From Linnemannia hyalina (Eukaryota; Mortierellomycota; Mortierellomycetes; Mortierellales; Mortierellaceae), in assembly GCA_019671135.1 (NCBI GenBank), contig JAHRHY010000012.1, positions 186,001 through 250,000 of the forward strand: 64,000 bases of DNA. Direction: 5' to 3'. Below, one piece after another: positions 10,541 through 20,540 of this stretch. The notes beneath the pieces are model-generated. The model made no database searches and had not been told where the DNA came from. It worked only from the letters and a program-made list of their open reading frames with translations. Position 1 is the first letter of the stretch; the number at the start of each line of letters is the position of its first letter. Position numbers and translations under genes: made by a program.

Positions 10541-11319
10541 CAAATTGTTGAGAATACATTAGCAATCTGCAGCTATTCTGTTCATTTGGAAAAGGTACCT
10601 TTTGTTGTCATAGAGGGATTAACGATGTAACTAAGCGAGGCAAGAGGAGAAGTGTGCATACGCAACCCTCAGCTTTCCTCACATGAATGCAGCGTTTGGT
10701 GCGTGCGTGGTTTTTCTGGACAGACATGGATAAAACACTGCACTCACCCTTGCCAAGAAACAGGTCATTAACGATGTGCCGATGGCAAACATTCTCACCC
10801 TTGGCCCTATTTTCATTTCTCACGCTCTTGACCCATGGCTCACACAAAACCATATGCGTCTGTAGAGAAAAAAAGATTGCATGATAAACTCACATACAGT
10901 GGGCAAGATACCTTTGCACAAAACCAAAAGGCGTTGTCAGAATGATAATGCTGTTCGATCCTTGCTTACTTGATATATGATGTGGAAACGTCCCTTCTTT
11001 CTTCCGCGGCATGAAGAATGGAGGATGGGGCGATCGTTGAGAAGGATGAGTTACTCACATGATGGTGTGTGTTCGTGCGTATGTACTGCAAGCAGTGGTA
11101 ATAAAAGTAGTATTCATCGCCCATACCTCTAATATGAACTTACTCTACGGCCCTACATCATACTTCCCTCTTCCTCTCCCTTGTTTTCTTGCCCTACCAC
11201 CCCACCCACTCGCTAAGGCACTCACTTTGAGCGTCGCCATAAAAAACAGGCCTGTTTCCACTCACCCATCACCAAGGACCATTGGTCGACTCAGCCAACC
11301 CACTAAGTAGAATTCGTGC

Positions 11320-12498
11320 TTCAGCAAATGACAGACTGCCTAGACCTTGTTCATCGGTTATCAAGGTTTGAGCACTCGAAGTTATTAAGTGAAAATGTTC
11401 TTATGCTAATCAATGTGCACAGGCAATCTATGGAAAATAAGATCGTGTGGCTCTATGCGACGAAGAAAAAAAGCAAAGGAACATTGATTTAAGGGAACCC
11501 TCGGACTCAGTTGGTCTAGGAAAGACCATTCGCTTAAGCAATTGCGACATATCTGTTCTATGGAGTCATCTGTCGGATGCCAGCATTGCGAATGGGACGA
11601 GGGAGATGAATATAAGTCAGCGACGAACAACTATGAGCACTACCAAGTCAGGAACAACGCAACAAATATTGGGACCCCCTCGCTCTCTCCCTCTACCGCA
11701 CCGCCTAGCATGCAGACCAAGATATCTTTCCAAGTGTTCCCGTAAGAACCACCCCTGGATTCACGCGAAAGACCTTTCTTGCTCATTCATGCCAATCCTT
11801 TGTTCATTCAGGGGCAAGTTCTTTTCTCGCTTGTTCTTTCTTGCTTGATCTGCAGTGTCGTAGAAGAAAGGAGTGCCGAGTGACCAAATCGCGCGGTTCA
11901 TGTATAACTCGCGACATCCGTCTATCTTGCGCAAACCATTATTGCTCTTGTTATGCATGCAGCATCATTCGTGTATTTTGGATGTGGTTTGTGACGCATG
12001 AAATTTCCATCGATGCGAAAAAGAGGCGAACATTCGAGCGATCCAGTCTGATTGTGAATGGCCGTTTATTCCGCTCCCCCGTTTATACCACACCATTACG
12101 CGACCATTGACCATTATTCTACTGTGACTGGAATGCCAATGGTTCGCAATGCACTGTGTCTGGGATCCTACCATGGCATGGAGCAAAGGCATATGTGTGC
12201 ATTTTCGCACCCCTATTTCGATTCCCTGACCTGTTTTTTTTGTATTCATTCCCTTCCGCTATCTAAGGAGCAGAAACGCAAGGCTAACACGATATATGTG
12301 TGAGGGAAAAGTGTTTCTACTTTCAACCAAGCAGTAGGCTTGTGATGGTTCTCGACAGCAGCACGAACAGCATCCCCCTTTTGTCCCTGAAGAAAGAGTC
12401 CATGCTCATTTCCTCATCTTGCTATATAAACGGCCCTGTCCACCCCTACCAGATGTTCATCACCAGCTCTTCACACCAATCAACAAAAACCATCCCCA
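11320..12498 (+). repeat. Upstream block of secreted gene A, repeated before genes B and C
   Basis: Collinear with about 19660-20540 (gene B) and about 22720-23697 (gene C). Recognisable islands include the GACTCA(A/G)TTGG and CTAAGCAATTGCGACAT elements (11497-11560, 19762-19830, 22886-22965); a TCT(A)CC(T)CATT/GC-type segment ending in GCATGCA (about 11690-11715, 19955-19980); GTGTCGT(A/T)GAAGAAAGGAGTGC (A about 11857, C about 23231); and a CATGAAAT(T/A)TCCAT element (A about 11997, B about 20216, C about 23374). Copies differ by many substitutions and indels, so these are old duplications that kept islands of identity. Confidence 0.7.
12423..12430 (+). promoter_or_regulatory. TATA box of secreted gene A
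   Basis: TATATAAA 69 bp upstream of the ATG, a normal core-promoter distance. Genes B and C have TATATATA at the equivalent place, 70 bp before their ATGs. Confidence 0.65.
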
Positions 12499-13381
12499 AT
12501 GCTTCTCATCAAGACTGTCGCCCTTCTCTGCTCAGGTATGTGACCAAGCTCATGCCGACCCTAACTCATTCAAGTCCGTCCCCATCAAAGCGAAACTAAC
12601 CAAGAGGTGTTGTCTCTATGTATATCACATAGCCACGGCTGTGATGGCTGCCAATGCCGTTGTATCTGGAGCGATCTTTGTTGGAAAAGACACCTCGGAT
12701 CCTTCTGCGAGCCCCGTTGACGTCTACTGGGATCCTAGCAACCACGCCGCCGCTGCCGCCTCGGTCGTGGTCTTCGCGGCCAACTCTGTTGACTTTCATC
12801 CTTCGTCGCAGGAGCCCAAGGCACTCGGTCAGAACCTTGATGGGTTTACGAGGAAGGTCGCTACCTTTCCCGGCTTCTCGTTGACAAACAACCAGCAGTA
12901 CTCCCTCCAACTCGACGGATCTCTCACTCAGTTTGAAAAGACCATCGATGAGCAACTTGATGACCCTAACACCGCTCGCGCTCTCCGCGATCTCATCCCT
13001 GAAAACTTCGAGGACCAGTCGTTGACGGATTGGGTTCTCAGTCTCATCGTCGTCACCAAACCCGATGGTTCCGACACCGTCACTATCCAATCGGTTCAAG
13101 TGTCATTGATTATCCTCTCGGACGGTAACACGGCTACCATCCCCCGACAGTCTGCGCGACTCTCCATTTCTAACTTCCAGGTCATTACATCCGTGTTCGT
13201 CTCGAACGCAGACAGGTTTGCAGACAGAGTTGGGGTTACCACTGTCTCTGATTTCATCAAATTCTTCACCTCCCCCAAGGATTTCCTCCGCAGTGACCAG
13301 GCTCAGCGCGGTTTCACCTCTTGCCTTAGGAGCCGAATGACTTTCAAGGACCGACAAGCCATTCTGTCCTGGCTCCACTAA
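12499..13381 (+). CDS. Secreted NHA-AAA/FPGF-family protein A
   Basis: Two exons, 12499..12535 and 12633..13381, giving 261 aa. The 97-nt intron (GTATGT..CACATAG) splits the signal peptide after codon 12 (phase 1), exactly as in genes B and C. The spliced N-terminus MLLIKTVALLCSATAVMAAN is a classic signal peptide with probable cleavage after VMA. The mature part (about 243 aa) has DPSNHAAAAASVVVFAANSV, LGQNLDGF, VATFPGF, an amphipathic LTQFEKTIDEQL helix, a strand block (WVLSLIVVTKPDGSDTVTI) and a terminal SWLH. The only mature cysteine is in the TSCLRSR stretch, so no disulphide is expected. An in-frame ATG at 12419 would skip the intron and lose the signal peptide, so I rejected it. No recognised family; expected to be exported. 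Confidence 0.85.
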
Positions 13382-13639
13382 ATAGATAGCTACATGAGTA
13401 GGCCAATATGCGCGTCTTGGCAAGTTTATTTATCCTTGATATTACCTAGTACCCCGGTACGCACAAAAATGAAACGAGAAAACTCTTTTTTGGTTCCATA
13501 TCAATCAACGGCCGTCTCTTCACCCTTGATAAGCAACATTAAGCTGAAGCATGAATGTCAAATAGAAAGTTGGGAGTGAACAGTATGGTAGAGAAGTAGC
13601 GTGAAGCAGATTAGAAACAGCGGAAGAGGAGATGAGAAG

Positions 13640-14190
13640 TGGAGCAGTTCTCTCATCTAGAAACTCGATGTGTTTGTGATGAAAGCCACTGCCTTCTCCG
13701 GTTTCTCGGCGACATGCGCGATTGATGGAGGCCTCGCGCTCAATGGTTCTTTCACCTAGTTTGAAAAGGTCACCCGCGAGCAACTTGATAAAACCCTCAT
13801 GGCTCGCACTCTCAGCGACCTGATCCCCGGCCACACCCATGTCCAGTCGTTGACGGACTTTACTCTCAGCCTTGTCATCATCACCAAGCCTGAGGGTTCC
13901 GACGATATCTATGTCAGATTGGTTCGAGTATCTTTAATCATCTCGTCGGACAAGACCAACACGACCTTCATCCCCAAGCAAAAGGCCCAGCTCATCGTTA
14001 CTGACCACACTGTCCGGGACCCGTCTTACCTTCTAACGCAGATAAACTGGCGAACACTCTTTCTGTTGTCAACGTCTGCTATTTCATGGACTACTTCGCC
14101 TCACTGAAAGTTCCTCTCCTGAGTTATAAAGTTTAGCGCGATTTTATCCCCTGGTTCAAGAACTGTCAAACCGTTGCATTCTGGTAGATA
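13640..14190 (+). pseudogene. Broken copy of the secreted NHA-AAA/FPGF family
   Basis: The fragment starts around the LGQNLD position and lacks the promoter, signal peptide and NHA-AAA block. Recognisable stretches include FSGFSATCAIDGGLALNGS, EKVTREQLDKTLMARTLSDL, FTLSLVIITKPEGSD and VRLVRVSLIISSDK. It carries a TAG where relatives have the CAG of LTQFEK (near 13757), and frameshifts after about 14020. Immediately before it (about 13500-13640) lies sequence resembling the 3' flank of a family gene, so a deletion or unequal crossover probably joined the 3' flank of gene A to the interior of another copy. The downstream stop and 3' flank (ATAGATGCACAAGTAGGCT) are still family-like. Confidence 0.8.
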
Positions 14191-14309
14191 GATGCACAAG
14201 TAGGCTTGTATGCAGGTTAACAATTTTATTTATTCTAAGCATCATGTTGTACGCTGGACCTCTGGTACATGCAACAAAAATGGATTAAGATAGCCTCTTG
14301 TTCGGTCTC

Positions 14310-14460
14310 ACCTTAATTAACGGCCGTTTCTTTTCCTAGCAAACAACATTGAGTGTGAACGTGGATTGTGATTGGAGAACCCAGCAGCGAACATCGCGGT
14401 AGGTCAGGCGCGTGAAAGTACCATAGAGGGGAGAGAGAGAGAGAGAGAGAGAGAGATCGA
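14310..14460 (+). repeat. 3'-flank repeat of the secreted family
   Basis: Shares GTGTGA(G/A)CGTGGAT(G/T)GTGA and the following (A/G)AACCCAG(C/T)AGCGA with the region behind gene B (about 21575-21625); a more diverged version lies behind gene A (about 13530-13600). It ends in a pure GA microsatellite (14430-14456). Confidence 0.65.
14430..14456 (+). repeat. GA microsatellite
   Basis: About 13 GA units, directly after the 3'-flank repeat of the broken family copy. Confidence 0.9.
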
Positions 14461-15929
14461 GTGGGAGCGTGGAATTCTACTTGCATGACCAATACGTGCA
14501 CGCGTGTAAAATCCCCTTTCTTTTGTGTGTGTCGTTGGACCGGCTTACTCTTCTCTTTTGGCCTTTCCTTGTATATATCAGCACTTTATGCGCCGATGAA
14601 AACTCTACACCTTATTCTGTCACCCACCCCCGACAGTTGAAACGCTACCAACCACTCCTCTACGTCTGGACCATTTCTCCATCCTTATTTTCACAGTAAC
14701 TCGACTCCTGATTTCTAACGTGGACCGTCACGAAGAATCCAAGAGGCGCAGGATCGATGATTTGCACCTCAGCTAGGAAAAATACCTGAGCTCACTTCTA
14801 TCACAAACGGGGCTCACTTTTCCGTATTGCAACAGCTTTGAAGGACCAGGCACTCAGGGTCCCGTGAGCCAAAGGTGCCATACCTCTATGAAAGGACTTA
14901 AGTACAGGCTATCCCGCATCAAACATATATGGAGCTCAGGTCATCCAGGGCTGTCTTTGGCACCACTACCCCTACCCCCCTCTCTCGCTCTTTCTCTGGC
15001 ATTGTGTTATTATACTCTCCCCCACCTTTTTTTAGAGATGGAGCGAAGAGGCGAGGTGTTTTTATCTACCAATCAACCATGTGCTATCCAAGTAGCTCTT
15101 TTCCATTGCCAGCCAATATCCAGCGTTATGTTTTAGATGAACCTCGGTAGAAAAACCTTGAAGAACGACGTCGATGTCGTGTGCTGGAAAAATGGCAAAA
15201 GGAAGAGGAAGACGGCGACGGGCGAGCCAGATGTAGGGTGTTAAAAAGGATGGACCAGAAGTCACTAAATTTTGTGATGCGGTCCAAAATCAAAAAGACC
15301 GCTTTGAGAAGCGGTTCAAACGATAGGCTGACAAGAGCCAGACGGATAGCGAGAAAAAGTAGATGACGCCTAGCAACTTTTCTCTTCCCGAACTCGACCC
15401 GTCTCTTAACCGATGACATTTCGTGCACAGATGACCGTAGCCCCAACTCCAACATTTCTATCACGGTAAATCTCGACCTTCTCCCTGATCATTGCAAACC
15501 ATTTTTGTTAAACCCAAGCCAAACAGAAAAAACCTCTCTTCCTTTCGCCTTCCTACCACTCACTCTTATCATACCATTCAACTCGATCTTATCACCCTGC
15601 CCCATCTCATTCTCGACCTTGCCCTCTCTGAACATTGACAAGAGCAGATAAAAAAAAGCACGCTCTTGCCTTGCTCCCGTTTTTCTTAGTTCGGCTGTGC
15701 AACAGTGACAACGTGCAAAAATGGTAGATCATCAACCCAACCGCTGCAGAATGCCACACAACGTCCACACAAGCATGTCTCTTTCATAACCTAATTTACA
15801 GCCAGAGCGGGTACTGCACCTCTGAGGAAACTCTGATCATTATCCACGCGCAATGTTGTTCATCCCTATTTTCCATCGTTCGAACAACCCTGCCCCAAAC
15901 AGACATCAAAAATGGAAAGAACAAAGAAT
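14461..15929. other. Gene-free stretch
   Basis: Scattered short reading frames (the longest about 112 codons, minus strand 15126-15464, basic and without a recognisable domain) and CT-rich tracts. I find no supported gene, tRNA or transposon here. Confidence 0.5.
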
Positions 15930-15976
15930 ATTTGACGATTGTTTTTATTCACCGTAGAAGATACGATGGCGAGAAA

Positions 15977-16017
15977 GGGGGAGGGGAAGGGGAAGGGGAA
16001 GGGGAAGGGGAAGGGGG
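15977..16017 (+). repeat. GGGGAA hexanucleotide repeat
   Basis: About six units inside the 3' UTR of the second leaderless gene. The equivalent UTR of copy 1 has only irregular GAAGAAGG-type sequence, so the repeat expanded after the duplication. Confidence 0.9.
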
Positions 16018-16124
16018 ATACGACGAGACTACAAAGTCAAGTGAAAAGGAGAGTGGGATGGGGAAGGGGGGAAAGGGAAGAAATCGTCAAAAGGAAAGAG
16101 AGGCTTGCTACTCAAAGTGAGGGT

Positions 16125-16922
16125 TCAAACCTCCTTGGGAGTCTTCTTGAAATTAGTCTCGAAGCAGGAGAGCTTGTCGCCGGTGGGAGATGAGGATTGC
16201 GCATCCCAATCTCCAAGGCCACCGTCACCCAGCATGGTGGCGAGCTCTTCGGCAAAGGTGACCAGGTAGGTGGCGTTGACCCTAATCACGGTGCGGAAGA
16301 TTCGGTACGTCTGCTCGATGTAGGTCTTCTTGCCTGACGTGGTCTCCTTCATGTCGAGGTGCGCATAGAAGATGGTGATGTAGTTGTTGTTATCTTCCTT
16401 GTAGATCGTGTCCTGCGAGAAAACTGCCTTGTCGCTCTCCTTCGAACTCTTGTTGAGGATACTGTTGGCCATTTTCTGGACGGAATCGACGATACCGTTG
16501 AGGTCGGCCGTGGCAAATCCAGTGTACGCGGCCTTGATCTGATCGATCATAATGTTGACGTCTTGGGACGTGACGTTCTGCCCAGTCTCCTCGCTCTTCA
16601 CGGTGACGAAGCCGGGGAAGGTGCCGATTCTAGTGAGGTAATCGTTGAAATGGACCGCTTGATCCTTGAGGCCGAGGGCAGGAATGAATTTGGCCTTGGT
16701 ACCCGAGTAAGTCATAACCGTAGCAGCGGCATCGGCGTGGTTCGCAGGGTTGCGAAACAGTTCAACACCTTTTGCTCCCGTGGCGCTAACGTTGAAGTAG
16801 AATGGTTGGGCTACCATTTCAGTGTTGTCGCTTACAGGCACCTTTGGAAGAGGGGTGCGAGGCGCTCCGAGTGGGGGTTGACCAGCGACCCAGCGCTTGA
16901 GGTTCTCCAAATCGTCAGACAT
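16125..16922 (-). CDS. Unrecognised 265-aa protein with NHADAAA and FPGF blocks, copy 2 (leaderless branch)
   Basis: 265 aa, collinear end to end with the gene at 9419-10216 (start MSDDLENLKRW, RNPANHADAAATVMTYSG, RIGTFPGF, MANSILNKSSKESDKAVFSQ, C-terminal DKLSCFETNF and PKEV). The 5' UTR intron is conserved (17022..16956; donor GTAAGG, branch-like TACTGAC, acceptor ACAG). A coding-strand TATAAAA lies at 17107-17101. Conservation drops in the middle (after FPGF) and in the linker after the FSQD block, but reading frame and length are unchanged, so both copies look functional. No signal peptide, so the protein is probably cytosolic or unconventionally released. Function unknown; see the paralogue for the speculative fold comparison. 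Confidence 0.85.
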   Translation of the reverse strand: MSDDLENLKRWVAGQPPLGAPRTPLPKVPVSDNTEMVAQPFYFNVSATGAKGVELFRNPANHADAAATVMTYSGTKAKFIPALGLKDQAVHFNDYLTRIGTFPGFVTVKSEETGQNVTSQDVNIMIDQIKAAYTGFATADLNGIVDSVQKMANSILNKSSKESDKAVFSQDTIYKEDNNNYITIFYAHLDMKETTSGKKTYIEQTYRIFRTVIRVNATYLVTFAEELATMLGDGGLGDWDAQSSSPTGDKLSCFETNFKKTPKEV

Positions 16923-17100
16923 AATGGTTCTAGGTTGCGGATAGGGAAGGGCGCTCTGTCAGTAAAAATGTTCCAGGGACGATAATCGCCTTTTTGCACA
17001 AGAGCGGATGTGTAGACCTTACTCGGTTGTTTCGTGGTGGGGAGTTGAGGGGAAGAAAGGCTGTGAGGCTTGATGTTTCCATTCGTGCGAAACCGCTGCC

Positions 17101-17107
17101 TTTTATA
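17101..17107 (-). promoter_or_regulatory. TATA box of the second leaderless gene
   Basis: Coding-strand TATAAAA, upstream of the inferred 5' UTR intron donor at 17022, a reasonable place for transcription start near 17070. Confidence 0.5.
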
Positions 17108-17215
17108 CAAAAAATTCATCTCGTTGAGCCAAAAAAAAAGACGCCTTTTGAATTGGTATTCGACTGAGCAAGGACGCTGCTGAGGTGAGAAAAGATGATG
17201 AAGACAGTGAATCGC

Positions 17216-17233
17216 CTTGCATGCCCCGACTCG
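17216..17233 (-). promoter_or_regulatory. Conserved upstream motif, copy 2
   Basis: Identical 18-mer to 10523-10540, at nearly the same distance from the start codon of the paralogous gene. The neighbouring TTCGACT(A/G)AGCAAGGA segment is also conserved. Confidence 0.45.
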
Positions 17234-17363
17234 TGGAGCATTGGCGGCTCTTCATACCACTCAAAAAACAAGCATGAACGGTAGATCGAATGGTACATAC
17301 CAAGTGGCGTTCTTTCGGCCCAAGGAACTTCCTAGGTGATAAGGATGGAGAACAATAACTTCA

Positions 17364-17381
17364 CTTGCATGCCCCGACTCG
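17364..17381 (-). promoter_or_regulatory. Conserved upstream motif, copy 3
   Basis: Third perfect copy of the 18-mer, about 150 bp further upstream. It follows a diverged repeat of the same surroundings (TGATAAGGATGGAGAA), so the promoter segment itself has been duplicated. Confidence 0.4.
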
Positions 17382-19022
17382 CAAAGCGCCGAAGATGCCT
17401 CATGCTAATGGATTGTAGATCGATTGGTGCAAGCCAAAACAACCGTTCAGATAACAAAGCAATACACGAGAAAAGGTACCAGTAGTAGTAAGTGGGATGA
17501 TGGATCATTTCACATATGTTCTGGCCTTGTCCATTGTTTGATTCATTGTGCAGCACTCTCCACCAAATTCAAACTTGGAACATGTATTTTCAGTTATCAA
17601 TCTGTGTTCAATTTGGATTGTTGGCATGCTACTACACCTTGCTGTTTGTTCGCAGGAACACGTATTAGCATCCAAGTACCCTAGCGCTCTCAATGATCGC
17701 CCCCTCCTTCATTCTTTACGCCGCGGAAAAAATTCCAAAGCCGCCTATGAACTTAGCTTGCTGTCGTAATGCACAGCTTGGCGCGTTCGTAATGCACAGC
17801 TTTTTTTTTTCCACGTACTTTCTGACAACCTGTGCATATTTGTTATTTTTGTTTTTCTTTCGGTTGGTGCATAATGCAGACTTCCCGCTTACGCTCTGTA
17901 TGTGGTTTAGGATACGAACCTGTTCCTCTCAGAATCATGTGTTTTTGCATGCGAGAGATCCATAGTCAAGGATGTGGGAAAAGAAATAGGGCCAGAGGTG
18001 AGGATGCAGTGATCGAGACAAGAGAGGAGTCAAAACCTTGTGAGTGGTTTATTATACCAAGAATGAAGGTATTCTGTTAGCATAACACTGCTGTTCAATG
18101 TACGCCTTCGTGGCCAATCGCTGTGGTTTTTCCCGTTGTTGTGGTCGCTCATATTTTTTTAGCATAATGCATACCATGCACGCCGTTAATAAGGTTCGAC
18201 AAACAACCTGATCTTTGCTACTCGACTACATAGCAAAGAACGTGGGGAGTAGGTTAATCAAGAGATCTACTGTGAGGGAATTAGATGATAGGTTCGATTG
18301 AGGAGCATTCCTTCTCCCCTACTCCCCTTCTTCCCTTCTCCTCTCTTCGATGAAAATTAACTCGCGCAAGAATGAACGTGGTTCCTCACCCTCCCCTATT
18401 GATTTTCGCTCTCTCGCCCTCCCCTGCCGATTATCTCTCTCTTGCTCTCTCCCTTTGTTATCTACCGCCCTATTTGAATCTCGAGAAAGTGGGCGTAACC
18501 GGTTCGCTATTTGCTCATCTTCTCTACATGTTACTTTGATGCCTTCTCCAGAGTCGTCTCTGGGAGCAGCCACAAGAGCGAAAGAGTGAAAGTATGGGTT
18601 ATTGACCGTTTTTTATATTCAACGATCCGTTTTTTATTGTCGACTGTTAGTCATACCTATTCTGCAACGATGGGAGAGAGATCAAGTCAAGTGCAGGAAA
18701 GAGATAAGATCAAGGATGAAGGGCGTTGTTTTTGAAAGGGGTGACCGGGCATTGTATTGAATGTCAACCATCTTTGGGCCAAAGAAGGGGTATATTTGTG
18801 TGTGAGAGTCCAGAGTACTATAGTTCACTTTCTTATTTTTCAGTTGCAATGTTCCTCTTCTCTTCTTCCCCTCCTCTTGAACCTCCCTCTTTCCGTCTCT
18901 CCCCCACTTCCTTCCATCTGTCTCCTTCGCCTTCTTCTCTCTTCATTTCGTTCCTCACCTTCTGGACCAGAAAATGACGTGGTCTTGAAGGTGTATGAAT
19001 GCAGTGACAGGATTGACATGCC

Positions 19023-19057
19023 TTTTTTTTTTTTTTTTTTTTTTTTTGGGGGGGGGG
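19023..19057 (+). repeat. T25-G10 homopolymer junction
   Basis: About 25 T followed directly by about 10 G. I see no target-site duplication or element end around it. Exact lengths may be affected by sequencing error. Confidence 0.8.
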
Positions 19058-20463
19058 ATATAGCTTGACGCCATAAAGCCCTAGAGCCATATTTCCAATT
19101 TCACGCTCCCTCATTTTCATGTCTTCTCACCTTTTACCATCGACTAGAAAAGGTCCTACTATCCTTACCCCGATCTACGAACACGTTTGTCCTTTGTGAA
19201 TCGCCTAGTGAAACCAAGCGAGTGAACCGTAAGACGCGCAAGGTAGCTAGCAAATCTGCTATACAACACGCGCCTAAGTGGCCACACTTTTCTCAAGGTC
19301 ATCGTATTTTTTCGCATAATGCATTTCGTCCTAGTAAATAAACGAAGTCCGACCTGCAACCTATTCTTCACTACTTGAACGCATAGAAGGGGGGCGAGAG
19401 AAGGATGGTCAGGGGCGTGAGAATGGGACGGTTAGAAAGCGTTCCTTCTTCTCATTACAATGCAAGGAAAAAAAACAAAAATAGAATGAAAAAAATACCA
19501 ACCGTTCAACGTCGGAGCCTGACCACACGAAACCTTCCTACGAAGAGTGCTTACCCAAAAAAATAAAAAAATAAATAAATAAAAAAGGAATTGGTTCTCA
19601 CGCCCCTATTGCCTATTGAGGGAGGTGTTTGCAGACGACAGAAAAGTAGTATGTGTTTATAGTTCAAAAATATTTGGTGATCAAGGGGTTCGAGTTTGTA
19701 TGTGCACGGGCAACAAATATGAACCAAGACATGTCAAAAAAAAAGGTGCGACGATTTCATGGGTCCTCAGACTCAATTGGGTCTAGGAAAAATCGCTCGC
19801 TCGCCTAAGCAATTGCGACATTGATGCTGTGTGCTAGATGTTCTGAGAAGGACGGGAGAGGCGACTTGAAGACAGAAAGCGAGCAACTTTGAGCATCTGC
19901 CAAGTCAAGAAAAGCAAAAGAACGAACATTGAGACCTTGCACCCTTTCTCTCCTTCTACCGCATTACCAAGCATGCAAATCAAGAAATCATTTTCGAGTG
20001 ACTCAGGACCACCCTCGCAACCATGCTAAAGTATGTTCTCACGCCAACTGTTTGCTTATACTGATACAGGTTGTTATCATTTACTGCTTAAGCTTGGTTA
20101 TCATGCGAAAGGGGTGCCGAATGCCCACATAGCGCTGTGTACACAGAACCTTCAACATCCACCCTTTCTTTTGCATCTGTCACATACGCCATTATTTCTC
20201 TTTTGAAGGTACATGTTCATGAAATATCCATAGTTCTCACCCCTTATTTCGACTCCTTGCCCATTTCCCGTCATTTTTTTTTGGCCATCGTTTCTGAAGC
20301 ATAGAAACGCAAGGCATAACCCAACATACGTATGTGGGGAAAAAGTGTCTCCAGTGTCATAAAGCATGCGGTTGGCGTGTTGCTGTTTCTCGACCATAGC
20401 CTACGCAGCACGCCATTGTTATCCATGAATAAAATACTCAATGCTCAGTATCGGCTTTTTTGC

Positions 20464-20471
20464 TATATATA
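20464..20471 (+). promoter_or_regulatory. TATA box of secreted gene B
   Basis: TATATATA 70 bp before the ATG, in the same sequence context as in gene C. Confidence 0.65.
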
Positions 20472-20540
20472 TGACCCCTTGTCGACCTCCCAACTGCTCA
20501 TTATCCGCTCTTCGCTCCAGCCAAACAAACCACAACCACC

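Larger units (their letters stand above)
10217..12498. other. Gene-poor region between the leaderless and secreted family members
   Basis: Left part (10217 to about 10560): 5' UTR intron, promoter and upstream motif of the leaderless gene, similar to 16923-17240. Middle (10600-11300): no credible gene; a block around 10790-10825 appears in inverted orientation around 17975-18010 (shared core AATAGGGCCA). Right part (11320-12498): upstream block of the first secreted gene, repeated before the other two secreted genes. Confidence 0.6.
16923..20540. other. Gene-poor, repeat-rich interval
   Basis: Starts with the 5' UTR intron, promoter and two copies of the CTTGCATGCCCCGACTCG motif (17216-17233, 17364-17381). 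Sequence around 18150-18260, 19290-19400 and 22090-22200 is related (shared GCATAATGCA/GTATG, AAGT(C/T)CGACCTG-type islands), as is 19140-19260 with 21935-22030, showing that intergenic DNA was duplicated along with the secreted genes. CT-rich tracts at 18300-18460 and 18840-18960. The right part (19660-20540) is the upstream block of gene B. No supported gene. Confidence 0.6.

Noticed and set aside
19023..19057. Homopolymer read as the poly(A) tail of a retroelement
   Set aside because: No reverse-transcriptase coding sequence, SINE-like body or target-site duplication seen nearby.
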